Position numbers and translations under genes: made by a program. 64,000 nt of DNA, from NCBI GenBank assembly GCA_973895155.1, contig OZ316895.1, forward strand, positions 7,192,001 through 7,256,000, in the 5' to 3' direction. The notes below the pieces were generated by a model. It was not told where the DNA came from. It saw only the letters and a list, made by a program, of their open reading frames with translations, and made no database searches. The first letter of the stretch is position 1; every line of letters begins with the position of its first letter. The stretch comes from Marsupella aquatica (Eukaryota; Marchantiophyta). This document shows, one piece after another, positions 12,094-23,754 of this stretch.

Positions 12094-13922
12094 CTACCTC
12101 TTCTTCCCAACTACCGACAGCTCTGGTAGTAGAACAACTTCCTCCACTGCACGCCGCACCGGTGATCGTACCGGTGACACTTGTTCCTCTTCAAACAGGA
12201 GCAGCTCCTCCTCAAACTCTCCGTCTGATTGTCGTGATCCTCAAGCTTCACCGAAGCCAATTCTTCCAGTATCCTCTGAGTCACTCATATGAAACAATCA
12301 TGAAAAAATGTCTTTTTTTGAAACTTCTCATAAAACTCAAAACTCAACACCGCCGCGTAGCCCACAAAGCTAGGAGTCCAATACTGAAAGCCGAAATCAA
12401 AATCAAAATTTAACGAAAAAGTTATTAAAATTTTGGTCAGGGTGGGTAAAACCTTGGGAAACTCCCCCGTTTTGACCACCTCAAAGAATAATCAAATTAC
12501 CAAGTATAACCCGTCGTCAGAATAGCGATGTGATTGGTGCGCCGCATTGCCAACTTCAATGGCTACGACCTCGCCAAAAAAGAACCAAAAAAGTTACCGT
12601 TCGATGAACAGAATCTTTATCGGACGGCCAAAAAACAACTCTCTATTTTTTGGGAATATTCCCGCACAGTCTGACAGGTCTCATAGGGGGCTGTTCCCCC
12701 TGTCAGAGCGGTTAAAATGGAGGGCGACAAGTCCCGACATCAAGTAGAACAAAAAGAGGAGGAAATGGCTAAAAAAGGGGCCTTAAAGGGGGTGCAAAGT
12801 CCATAAATTCTAAAAATACAGGCATAAAAAAGGCGTCGTCGAGGGTCAAGGAGGGGGAAATACACTGTAGCTAGCGTCGCAAAGTGGCAACCGGTGACAA
12901 AAGGGCCGGGCACGGGAGTAAGGGCGTAAAGTGGCAGGCGCGAGAGGGAGTCACGGCCGGCTAGGGCAAGCGCGGGCGTAAATACAAGCCCCAGCTAAGG
13001 GAGGCGGTCGAAGGGGGGGCAACGACAGCGCGCGAGCGCGCAAGGAGCGCCGGCCAGCACTGCACCTATAATCATAGGGTGCAGGGGTGGGGTGACACGG
13101 CCGGCCGGGGGGTAAACGCGGCCCGATACCTCCAATACGAGTACGTATGCGAGGGCACGACCAAGTATACACACATTTTTGTGTGTATAAACACACAAAA
13201 AAAGCCCAAACCCCCCTAAAATGCCAAAATTGACCCCCTCAAGTTAAACGGAATTAACTCACATCAAGTGCCGCTGTTTGAAATGAGAAAAGTGAACACC
13301 GCCGACGGGAAATATTGCCAAATTTCACCGGCACAGTCTGCAGCTCTAGCAAACTTCTGCCACGACGCCTTCACTCCGTGTCAAGTGCCAAACCTGGGCT
13401 CAAAATGACCGCCTTGCCGCAATCAAACCGTTGAGCTGTAGCACTTCGCGTTTCTTCCACCGAGTCGGATGTCATGAAGAGAAACCCGATTCAGATGGGA
13501 ACAAGCTCCATAGCTTGTGAAAAAAACTTGAACGCCTCCGTCACTCGTCACGTCTCACTCGGTAATAACTCGGCAGCAATCCAGCCACCAAAATGACCAG
13601 CTCGCTTCAACCTTCAACTTGAGCTATAATGTGCGACACCTCCCGCACCGCACAACTCACACCGTTCAAAAACGTGAACTTTGAACTCTGGTCTCTCCCC
13701 GAAAAGCCGTCAAACACAAATAAACCCTAAATGATGCAAACTTTGATTCCTCCGCACCACGGATACCGTTGAGCAAGTTCTAACCACCATTAGAAAGCCC
13801 TCTCACTAACCAATCCGCTCAGCCACAAACATTCAAGTTTCATGCAACGAAACTCCGAATGTAACACCAACACTGAACACTAGAAAACCCGTCACAAAAA
13901 AACCTCGTCACCTCCCAGGCAT
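12094..13922 (-). other. Long untranslated leader of the copia element
   Basis: Between the primer-binding site and the gag start lie about 1.8 kb without recognisable coding sequence, long for a copia element. The middle (about 12890-13200) is strongly G+C-rich and contains an imperfect hairpin at about 13061-13086 and short 'acacac/gtgtgt' inverted runs near 13170-13200. It may include a nested insertion whose ends I cannot see. Confidence 0.5.
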
Positions 13923-13934
13923 GCTCTGATACCA
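13923..13934 (-). other. Primer-binding site, inner copy
   Basis: Minus-strand TGGTATCAGAGC, complementary to the 3' end of plant initiator-Met tRNA, lies 2 nt inside an LTR end. Confidence 0.9.
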
Positions 13935-13936
13935 CT

Positions 13937-14163
13937 TGTTAAGCATGGACGACATTTGTAACAGCAAGCCCATGAACCATCCAACGTACAAGAGTTGACA
14001 CAGAGAGATACGTGGTTCACGTCCACATGAGGCTACATCCACGGGAACACACAAGAGTTTATTGCACTCTAGGCCGACCGGCCATACCAAGCATCCACAG
14101 CACAAGCTCTCCCTATTTCTCAGCTAGCTCCGTAACAATGAGCCTAAGTTCCACCCAAGGTCT
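13937..14163 (-). repeat. Partial extra copy of the 5' LTR (3' two-thirds)
   Basis: About 225 bp match 14212-14436 almost exactly. The copy is cut off abruptly and joined to a second copy of the leader. With the leader piece 14163-14211 it forms a 275-bp tandem duplication inside the element. Confidence 0.9.
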
Positions 14164-14197
14164 CCGTCACAAAAAAACCTTGTCACCTCCCAGGCAT

Positions 14198-14209
14198 GCT
14201 CTGATACCA
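14198..14209 (-). other. Primer-binding site, outer copy
   Basis: A second identical TGGTATCAGAGC on the minus strand, exactly 275 bp from the inner copy. Confidence 0.9.
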
Positions 14210-14211
14210 CT

Positions 14212-14555
14212 TGTTAAGCATGGACGACATTTGTAACAGCAAGCCCATGAACCATCCAACGTACAAGAGTTGACACAGAGAGATACGTGGTTCACCTCCG
14301 CATGAGGCTACATCCACGGGAACACACAAGAGTTTATTGCATTCTAGGCCGACCGGCCATACCAAGCATCCACAGCACAAGCTCTCCCTATTTCTCAATT
14401 AGCTCCGTAACAATGAGCCTGAGTTCCACCCAGGGTCTGGCATCAGCCCTGGCTAAATACACAACAACACTACTGTTAACATTAGCTAAGTCCTAACCTG
14501 AGTTAGACTAACTGTGGTTAGCTCATGAATCACAAGACTAGAGCAATATCTAACA
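14212..14555 (-). repeat. 5' LTR of the copia element, full length
   Basis: About 344 bp, TGTTA...TAACA, followed by GATTA, the right target duplication. It is longer than the 3' LTR mainly through about 10 bp near 14500. Confidence 0.93.
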
Positions 14556-14750
14556 GATTAACCTAAGCATTTTTAATTTGGATAAGTTAAATTAGGCATG
14601 TCATAGAACCCTTGTTTGTAGCAGCAATGCCTCGCACTCTTTATTTTAATTTGAATGCACTTTAAAGATTACTTTTCAAGATAGAATAAACGTAAGCATT
14701 TTTAATTTGGATTGAAGTTAAACTAAGGTGCTATATGAACACCAAATCCA
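14556..14750. repeat. Right part of the split host tandem repeat
   Basis: 14556-14609 continues the unit interrupted at 7270. A second unit follows (14610 to about 14750). The phrase 'taagcatttttaatttgga' occurs in both, near 14565 and 14695. Confidence 0.8.
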
Positions 14751-15052
14751 CCACATAACCAGGGAAATCATATATGAAAAGTGTGGCATACTTATGATTA
14801 CAATAAAAACAAAAGAGTTGTAATTTTGAACATCTTTAGTGACAATGTACTTCTAAGTTTGTGTGGTTTGCATTTGCCCACATCTTTGTCCCCTTTGGAC
14901 CTTGTTTGCTTTTATTACATTGTACTTTATTTGACTCACTTTTTTTATAAAAATGGGCCCCTTTCTGTAAGTCAGGAACCACTTATTCTTTTTGGGAGGT
15001 ATATGCTTGATGGACCCTCAAAATGAGAAGTGTTACCAGATGAGACCCGTGA

Positions 15053-15860
15053 GTGATCTAGACCATTCAAAGACCTTGAATTAAGGTACCCAAAAGTTCA
15101 TGGGGGTGATTGAGGAGAAAAGTTTGGTTTGGGGGTTCATCAAGCAAATAACACTGTATCACAGAGGGTTTTAGCACTGAATGCAGTTTTCTGGATGCGT
15201 TGAAAACAAGTCATTGGACCCCCTGAGTGATCTAGACCCTTGATAGTCCTTAAATTCATGTACCCAAAACCATTCCTGTACCCAAAAACCTCATGGGTGC
15301 AATTAAGTAGAAAAGTTTGGTTTGGGGTTCATCAAGCAAATACCACTGCAACACAAAAGATCACAAAGGGTTTTAGCACTAAATGCAGTTTTCCGGATGC
15401 GTTCAAAACAAGTCGTTCGCCCCCTGACTGATCTAGACCCTTGATAGACCTTAAATTTGCATACCCAAAACCTCATGGGGGCAAATGCGTAAAAAGTTTG
15501 GTTTGGAGGTTCATCATGCAAATACCTCTCTTTATGGCCACTTCATCACAAAGATCACAAAGGGTTTTAGCACTGAATGCAGTTTTCCGGATGCCTTGAA
15601 AACAAGTCATTGGACCCCTGAGTGATCTAGACCATTGATATTCCTTAAATTCATGTACCCAAACCTCATGGGGGCCGCTGAGTGATCTAGACAGTTGATA
15701 GTCCTTAAATTCATGTACCCAAAATCTCATGGGGGCGATTAAGTAAAAAAGTTTGGTTTGGGGTTCATCAAACAAATACCTCTATTTCTATCACAAAGAT
15801 TACAAAGGGTTCTAGCACTGAATGCGGTTTTCGAGATGCGTTCAAAACAAGTCTTTCTGT
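15053..15860. repeat. Tandem array of roughly 174-200 bp units
   Basis: Units start with 'gatctagacc' or close variants at about 15053, 15227, 15428, 15621 and 15681; the last two are separated by only 60 bp. Each full unit holds 'aaaagtttggtttggg.gttcatcaa', 'ggttttagcactgaatgcag' and 'gttcaaaacaagtc'. Unit lengths are about 174, 200, 194, 60 and 174 bp. The array ends about 800 bp before the TWINKLE start codon. Confidence 0.9.
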
Positions 15861-16666
15861 TGTAGTACTAGGGTTTTAAAAATCCAATCCTAAACCCCAG
15901 AGATCGACGACCGTTTCACTGCTGTAGAAAGAACGAAAGCAAGAAAGAAAGAAAGAAAGCAGTAGCACTTCTGCCAAAGTGACCAGACGAGTGAGAAACT
16001 CTGGTCTCCATCGCAATTCAAAACCCTGGAGAGCAGAAGATTTTGATTCTAAGAAACAGTCTCGAAATTCGTGGACCCCAAACCCTGACAGAGGGAAGAT
16101 TTAGACTTGCAATTGTTAGAAACAATCTTGAATTTCTTGGATGCACGCCGTTCTTGGGAGAGCATCGTTGGTCGAGGTGGAGCATTGCCTGCTGGGAGCC
16201 CCAGGTTGGGATGTACGAATGTTGAATTTAGATCCTGGAGAGTGAGATGAGATTTTGGGCGAGCAGAGTGTATGGAGAGCAGAAATTGTATTAAGTTGGA
16301 TTGAAATCGAATTGAGTTGATTCCGTTTTCATGTCCAGCGAGTTGGGGCTCCAAGCACTGAGCTGCGACCCTTCCCATAAAAGCGGCCAGACTGATTTGG
16401 AAGACAGTGAATTGAGTGCAATAGAGAGGCGTAGGGTATGGTGCTGGCTGGGCATGTGTCAGCGGCTGGCGGGAGGATTCAGGGTAGCAGCGTGTGGAGC
16501 GTATCGGTGGGGCTAGCCAGGCGGATTTGGTGGGTACCCATTGACCCATATCTCAGCAACAACTCTCCCCTGCACTTCCGAAGTGCCGCTGTACGACGCT
16601 TTTGCTTAGATCGACGGTCAATTCACTTCGGCTGCAGCTACAAGGGAGTAGCAGCAAGGCGTTGTT
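15861..16666 (+). other. Upstream region of TWINKLE
   Basis: Contains a short (gaaa)n run near 15940-15960. No coding segment could be defended. It should hold the promoter and 5' untranslated region, possibly with non-coding first exons. Confidence 0.4.
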
Positions 16667-19600
16667 ATGACCATGGAAGTCCCAGAATTTTCATCTCCAG
16701 TACAATTCGCAATGCGGGCTTCCAGGCTGTTGCCGCCAGTAAGTACATCTTTGTTTAGAATCTCTGGGGACTTCTACTATCATTTCATATCTATAAAGCT
16801 CAGACAACTTGGACAACTTGTGAGTACCACTCAAAGAGCTAGAGAAGGTCAACGAATGCCTCATCAGGGGCGTTGGTTTTTCAATGAACATGAATGTGCG
16901 GTATGCCAAATCTTGAACTGACCTTTGAGGTTCCTTCAGTAGCCCAAGGAAGCGGACCGGTCGCTAGGGATGCAGTGAAGAATGCACGGAACCGGCTTCA
17001 AAAGGAGGGGATTAAACTACATGAGTACTATCCCGGGGAATACAGGATTGTGTGTCCTCAGGTACATTCCAGTCCAATTCGTTCATCGCCTTCTCGCAGA
17101 GATAGACATCATGCTGATAGTACGATCACCTCATTTACGTTAGGAACTAGTCAAGTACCACGTTCTTGATCCCCTCCCGTAGACAGTGGCTACCAATTCA
17201 TGTCCCCAAGTTTTTCATCTCTATCCTTCACGTATGCTAACTTCTGCCACTTTGCTGAGCCTACTAGGGAGGCTGCAGATTTTATCCGTGTGATTCTTTC
17301 TTAGACAAGTTTTTGACTTTTTGCACATTAACTTCAAGCACAACATCGTGTGTGCAGTGTGATGGAGGAACTAACCGTGAAAAGTCCCTCGGTGTTACAA
17401 TTGATGGAACAGGGTATGTGTGCTCGCACTACGTCAATTGCCTTGAAATCAAACTTCAAGTTGTTTCCTTGCACGCTTCCAGGAAGTAAATAGCTACCTG
17501 GATCAATAGCAATCCTCAATATGTCTGCATTGTCCGTGTTAATTTAGATGTGGCTTTGCACGACGGCTTGAAGTTGGATTTGGAGTTATTTTGAATTTTT
17601 CGGAGAAGAAATGAATACAAGAGCAGTGGAGACGGAGATGAATTGCGGTCTTCTGAATTTCTTGCTGGTCGGATACACAGATTTGCTGTCTGGAATTGCT
17701 TTAGAGGAACTTGTGGGTGGAGCGGACCTGCTAAGGTAGGATTCATAACCAACTCTGATTCTTGTTCTATTTTTGCTGTCCCTTGCTGTCCTGGACTGCA
17801 ATAGTAGGCCTTGAGATTTCATATAAGAAAGTCTGGCTGCGACATGTTGCCATCATTATTTCAGTTCCGCGTAGGATTTTGTGTCTTTTTCCTTGTAGAA
17901 AAGGCACCCATCCGCTCTCGGTCGAATGCGGCACATGCGCACCGTAAAACATTCAAGCAACATTCATTATTTTTGTTATTTCGCATGTTTCTGAAGCAGA
18001 AACATGGAATTGCCACGCAAGCAAAGGCTCAAGGTAGTGAGGCGTTTACGAAAAATGGGTTAGCAACGACTTCTAGACCTGTGAAATCCTCAGCACCAAA
18101 ATTGAGGCACACGCCGCAAAGTCTGAAGATACAGCCCGATCTCGCACAAGAGGTTAGAATCTCTGACGATGTAACCTTAGCTGGGTTTGAATTTGTTTCT
18201 GAATACATATTTAAATAGTCGATTTTTTGTGTCTTATATTGTCTTATATAAAGAATGATTTGTACCATCGATTAAAACAAATCTGGGCAACCCTCAATGT
18301 TGTGCTTAAAAATTAGTATGATTTAAGCTCGTTCACTATGGTTGCAGGTCATAGAGTGGTTCAATAGCCGTAAAATCTCAAGGAAGACACTTCAACTGCA
18401 GAAAGTGATGGAAGGGACAGAAGGCAGCGAAGTGAATACTCAACCTCTTTGATTTATTCAATTCTATTGATGTACTTTCCCGCTGTTTCAGGCATTGAGA
18501 TTAAAATTCAGGATTTGTGTTGTAGCTGACGAGACACATGTGCTTATTGGTGACAGGTTGTCGTTGCTTTTCCATATTTTCGTGACGGAGAGATTGTGAA
18601 TTGCAAGTTCCGAGCTCCTGTCAAAAAGTTTTGGCAAGTACGTATATACTGAGTTGTCCTTGTTCCACCTTTGTTTCCACTCATGTTACGTTTCAGTGTC
18701 TTGGCAGTGCTCGCTGACACACCTGTTAACTTCTTTGGCAGGTGTCAGGTGCTGAGAAGGTGCTCTATGGCCTGGATGATATTAAAGATGTGAAAGACAT
18801 AATCATTGTACGTTGAAAGTCTTTGCGTCCAACTGGAGGTCTCTTGTAGAACCGTAATGTTTTGTGGTCGTAGCTTGTGGTTTTGTAGTTTAGGACCTTG
18901 AAAGTCATTACTAAGTGATCACTCTACATATTATTCTTTTGTATTTGTTGCTATTAGTTCCATCCGCGTCCTGTTTTATCCATCCAGGGCTTGAACTCCA
19001 TGGCCAAAAGGCTATCATTGCCATACAATCAATACAGCCTACATTGAAATCAGTGAAACACTGAGAGCTTGGAATCCAGAACATCCCGGATGAATACCCC
19101 CCTTACAGTGATGTCCATGATGACATAACGTGACGTGTATTTGTAGGTTGAGGGTGAGATGGACAAGCTGTCACTACGTGAAGCTGGTTACGCAAACTGT
19201 GTCAGTGTACCAGATGGGGCGCCTGCAAGGATATCTGGGGATGTATCACTTCCGCCTCCAACACAGGTTTCTTCATATCCTTATTGAGTGTGTGATGCGT
19301 GGACTTCAATGCCAGGATGTCTACTTTCCTGATTTCATGAGGCCAGACCATTTATTGTGACCAGGGCAGGAATCTCTGTGGAGCATTTGCTAGTATCAAA
19401 ATCTGGATAATTTTGCAGGTTCATGGTTTCCAAAAATCAAGCATCACGGTTTTCTCTTTCTAGACCTTTCGGTATCATTCTCGATCTCAATCTGCATAGC
19501 TAGAACTCACAGGGGCTGCTTCCGTGCAGGATAAGAAGTACGAGTACCTACATAATTGCCGTGATTACTTCAAGGAGGTACCATCCTACTAAGATTTTAC

Positions 19601-22600
19601 TAATCCAGAGGTCTTCTCTTGACCGCACAAAAGAGATGTTTTTATCTATACTGTGCTTGACAGTTAGGTATCTATTAGAATGGGTGCTTTTCTATTCTGA
19701 ACGATGATGAAAACTAGGCTAAAAGTATGGTATCTCACCGTTGTTTTAATGATTTGTGCCTGCAGGCCACTCGAATAGTGCTGGCCACAGATGCGGACGA
19801 GCCTGGTCAAGCACTTGCAGAAGAGTTAGCTCGCCGACTTGGACGTGAGAGGTTCGCTAATCGCCACTTGATATCAAGACTTTGGTTGTTTTATGTCTGT
19901 TTGGATTAGTATAGATGTGTCTGTCCAAGTAGCTTCATACCTCTTGAATCCTTCTGAACAATTGGGTTTAAACACTGCGTGTTTTTTGTGAAGCTCAGGT
20001 GCTGGCGTGTCACGTGGCCCACACGAACTAACGGCAAACAATGCAAGGATGCAAATGAGGTACCAAACACTCTACATCGCTGCCACTGCGGACCATTTCT
20101 GTGGTGGACTACCAAATTCACAAAGTGGGAAGCAATATTTTATCCTTGAAAGTTCTTTCTTGGATGTCCTTAATATTTATGTGGCTCCCTATTACGGAAG
20201 GAAAAAAGAGGGTTACTAAAACTGTGCAGAATCACTCTAAGTCTTGTTCAGGCAGGATCTCTAATAATAGATTGATCTCTTTCTTCGAACCAGATGTGTC
20301 TCCTTTTCGCATAATTGATTTTCGTCTGGAGGACGTAAACATGTCCTACACCACCCTCCTAAAGCATTATGCTTCTATTCTTTCTACAGGTTTTATGTGA
20401 TTTGGGACCTGAGGCTCTTTCAGAAGTCATTGAAACAGCAGAACTTTACCCTATCCGTGGATTGTTTCGATTTTCCCAATTTTTTAAGGAGCTTGATGAC
20501 TACTACTTCTTGAGGCTGGGAGATGAACGAGGAGTCTCGACAGGTTGGCGTGGCCTGGATGAAATCTATAGGGTACATTGCAGACAATTTTTAAACATTC
20601 CATGAGATTAGGCCTCTTCCCGATTTATGCCAGGTTTAACAGTAGTATCGATGCTGTAATGTCTACTAGGTCCGAAAAGGGAGTGCTAGGGTTGCTTTTG
20701 TGGAATTGTGTATGGGTGTAGTGTTTATTGTTTTCAGATGGTATTCAACGAGTCTATTGTGAAGTGTTGATGCATAAATGATTGCAATTATCATACTTGT
20801 AGAACGAAGCACTGGGATTCTTGTAAATTGTGTGGTCTTTGAATTTGACCAGGTAGTACCAGGAGAACTAACTGTGGTAACTGGAGTGCCAAACTCTGGC
20901 AAAAGTGAGTGGATTGATGCTCTTCTCTGTAATCTGAATCGAAATAAAAGCTGGACGTTTGCCCTTTGCTCAATGGAAAATAAGGTCGTCCTCGTGCACC
21001 CTCATTTGTTTTCTTACAATGGTGGCTGTTTGGTAACTGCTTTTAGACTTCCAGAGACTGATGAAGTTTTAGTAGTCCTTGTTGACCAAGTATTGGATTG
21101 CATCTGTTATTGTGGTTGAAACTCAGCTGGGGGGAAGCTTGCTTTAACATTTTTCCGTTGAGAATCCATAGTTCTAAACGTTAAGGGTATGATCTGCAGG
21201 TCCGTGAGCATGGTCGAAAACTTCTTGAAAAACACTTGACGAAGCCTTTCTTTGACGCACCGTAAGTCATCATCTTCCAACAGACATATCAATAGTTATA
21301 GTTAATTTACGTTTTCAATTCTCGACGATTGATCAGATCCTTAAGTGATGGTGGTTGGACATTGCAGCTATGCTAACTCAATCAAGCGGATGAGCAAAGT
21401 GGACCTCGACAAGGGCAAACAATGGCTCAACGAAAATTTCTTTCTAATAAGGTGGGGACAACCGACGTCAGATTAACGTAGTATTTCGATCTGACATCGG
21501 TGACCATTTCAGATGCTAAGATTTAGCAAGAGTTATTCTTTTAATTTTAGACAATGTGAAATGCCTGAAGATTTTGCGTTTGAATGCTCTTTTGCAATCC
21601 TAATGGGGACAAGATATAGAGAGTGCGGGAGACCACTTTACTCTTGTGTTGGTCAATACACCTGACTTGTGGCTAACTGTGAACTACAGATGTGAAGATG
21701 ACGAACTCCCTTCAGTGGACTGGGTCCTGAATCTTGCAAAGGCTGCAGTAATGAGGCATGGCATCCGAGGACTAGTGATTGATCCTTACAACGAGCTTGA
21801 TCATCAACGCCCCAGCAGTCAGTGCGTAGTGACCTTCTACACTAATTTGTCAATCAGAAATTATGTAATTAACGTCCGGCATTGCTTCCTGCAAAATCTC
21901 CGTAGTGTTTTAAAGTAAACTGTGTGTTGTTTGGATGTAGGACGGAGACAGAGTATGTGAGTCAAATGTTAACTCGTGTGAAGAGATTTGCACAACATCA
22001 TGATTGTCATGTCTGGTTTGTTGCACATCCAAAACAGGTTTGTATATTTTTAAACCCTAAACAAGTTGTCTTCAGACCCAGGCTGTTACAGTTGCTACAG
22101 TTCATGCGGCACTCGCAAAATATCAAAAATTGTTAATCAAGGTCCACAGCGAGATTTTGATGTCAGCTTGTAGAGCGCGTACACAAACTTTGTTGCGACC
22201 TCTGTGAGATCGTGCACAAGACTAAATCATGATGTTTTCAATGATATTTAGGTGTGTCTTTGCGCTGGCGGCTGATGCCATGGACTCGCACAACAGAAGT
22301 TTCTCACATTGCACTTTGTGATTTTGCAGCTCCAAGTTTGGAGAGGTGAAGCTCCAGGACTGTATGACATCAGTGGCAGTGCGCACTTCATCAATAAGTG
22401 TGACAATGGAATAGTGATCCATCGCAATCGTGATCCAGATGCAGGTCCTCTAGATCAAGTTAAGGTATGAAATCAAACTTCATATTCCTGATGCGCGTTC
22501 TTGGATATGGATTATGAACTTGGTGTTGTTGCATTGCAAGTTTCAAACTCTTACATGCCCAACTTTGTAATTCTTGACATGAAGGTTCTTGTAAGAAAAG

Positions 22601-22960
22601 TGCGGAATAAGGCAGCAGGCACAATCGGGGAAGCACCACTACAATACAACAGGTAAATGTTTTCCTATTCCCCGATACATCTTTTGTTGGTCCTGATTGA
22701 AAGGAGCATTGTTGGTCCTGTGAAGTATGTCACAAGGCCTACCCTATTCCTCACAGATTATACCCTCCCAAAGCCTCAAAAAATTAGCAGGTGCCTGCCC
22801 AAGCTGACTCAAGTAATCTATGGAAAATCCAACCTCTTCTGGTTCAAAGTAGCGTTCTAGATAGCGCTGGGATTTAGTAGTCATTGCCACTACGACCCGG
22901 TAACATTTCCCGGTAATTTATACGCGCAGGGCTACGGGAGAGTATGCAGACGTCGAGTAG
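16667..22960 (+). CDS. TWINKLE: TWINKLE DNA primase-helicase, organellar, 21 exons
   Basis: T7 gp4-like primase-helicase that unwinds DNA and makes RNA primers for organelle genome replication. Exons: 16667-16738, 16930-17061, 17358-17413, 17681-17735, 18000-18152, 18348-18431, 18557-18637, 18742-18807, 19147-19266, 19530-19577, 19766-19851, 19999-20059, 20390-20572, 20853-20984, 21200-21261, 21368-21451, 21690-21821, 21941-22037, 22330-22464, 22585-22652, 22930-22960; about 645 aa. The primase zinc site is Cys66, Cys69, Cys93 and Cys98 (VCPQC, WNCFRGTC). TOPRIM motifs are VEGEMDKLS and DADEPG (residues 298-303). The helicase has Walker A GVPNSGKSE (Lys416) and a Walker B-like LVIDPYNE. As the zinc site is kept, primase activity is likely, as in other plants. 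The N-terminus is short for a targeting peptide, and exons 1 and 2 are the least certain; extra upstream coding exons are possible. The C-terminus ATGEYADVE is typical of plant TWINKLE. Confidence 0.92.
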
Positions 22961-23754
22961 TGGAGCAAATGCTTTCAACATTGAAGTTGTTCGCTCCTTG
23001 TGAGAGCTAGGGTGACAGGAGAGCATGCTTTTAACATTGAGGCTGTTCGCTTCAACTATGGTTACGAAAGTTCTTACCCGGAGTCGAAGATGCCGAGTCA
23101 ACGGACAGGTTTACCGATTTTTCAAGCAAAAAGGTTCCAAGCATTTCGTTTTTAGCAAACTGTCTACTGTGAAAATTCTAGCAATCGTTCATCTTGATTT
23201 GCCGAGGTACAAGCCCTAGATACACGGTAGGGCTAGCATAGCAGACGACAGGCTTAAACCACCCCTCTTGCTCATACTGTCCAAAGGGCCAGCTTAGTCT
23301 ATCAGACAGTAACTGCTCTGACCCGAGTGGTATCACTCGAACCAAACGAGTCTAGTTACAGTAAACTGGTAGATAGGAGCATAGATAGAGGCCCATCAGG
23401 ACGTCACAGCAGTTTTGTATACAGATTTTGAAAGAAATCATTGATACCTGCCTGTCACTCAATCTACAGTCATCGGATGTGGCTTGCACTGTTTCATAAT
23501 TGGATGTGGTTCAAAGCTAAGTTTCATCTTCTACTATCATCTGTGAGGTCTTTATAGTTGTCCCTGATAAATGGAAGCGATAGAATTCACCCTACATAAA
23601 GAATGTTAAGTACCAACAAAACAACCCTCGGTGGGAGGCACAATTCTATGTTAGACGTCGCACACCCTATTGCCGTCCCCCCAAAAACAGTCTACAATGC
23701 TTATACATGTTCGTCATCAGATCATGTGCATGAATATAAGGTATTATTGTATTG
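22961..23754. other. Region downstream of TWINKLE
   Basis: Begins with a duplicated terminal-exon-like sequence (listed separately). The rest shows no recognised gene and probably contains the 3' untranslated region. Confidence 0.4.
23011..23155 (+). other. Duplicated terminal-exon-like sequence of TWINKLE
   Basis: After an AG at 23009-23010, the sequence repeats the last-exon theme: VTGEHAF in place of ATGEYAD. 'aacattgaggctgttcgct' follows, matching 'aacattgaagttgttcgct' after the real last exon. In the phase left by exon 20 it stays open for 47 codons to a TAG at 23153. It may be an alternative last exon or a decaying duplicate. Confidence 0.45.

Larger units (their letters stand above)
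7271..14555 (-). mobile_element. Ty1/copia LTR retrotransposon, decayed
   Basis: The element is transcribed leftwards. In order it has LTRs with TGTTA...TAACA ends, a primer-binding site matching the 3' end of initiator-Met tRNA, a long leader, gag, protease, integrase, reverse transcriptase, RNase H and a polypurine tract. Integrase before reverse transcriptase defines the Ty1/copia type. The flanks are GATTT on the left and GATTA on the right, a 5-bp target duplication with one change. The outer LTRs differ at about 20 of roughly 334 aligned positions by eye, nearly all transitions, plus an indel of about 10 bp, so the insertion is not recent. Frameshifts, stops and an inserted segment inactivate the coding region. 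Confidence 0.95.
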
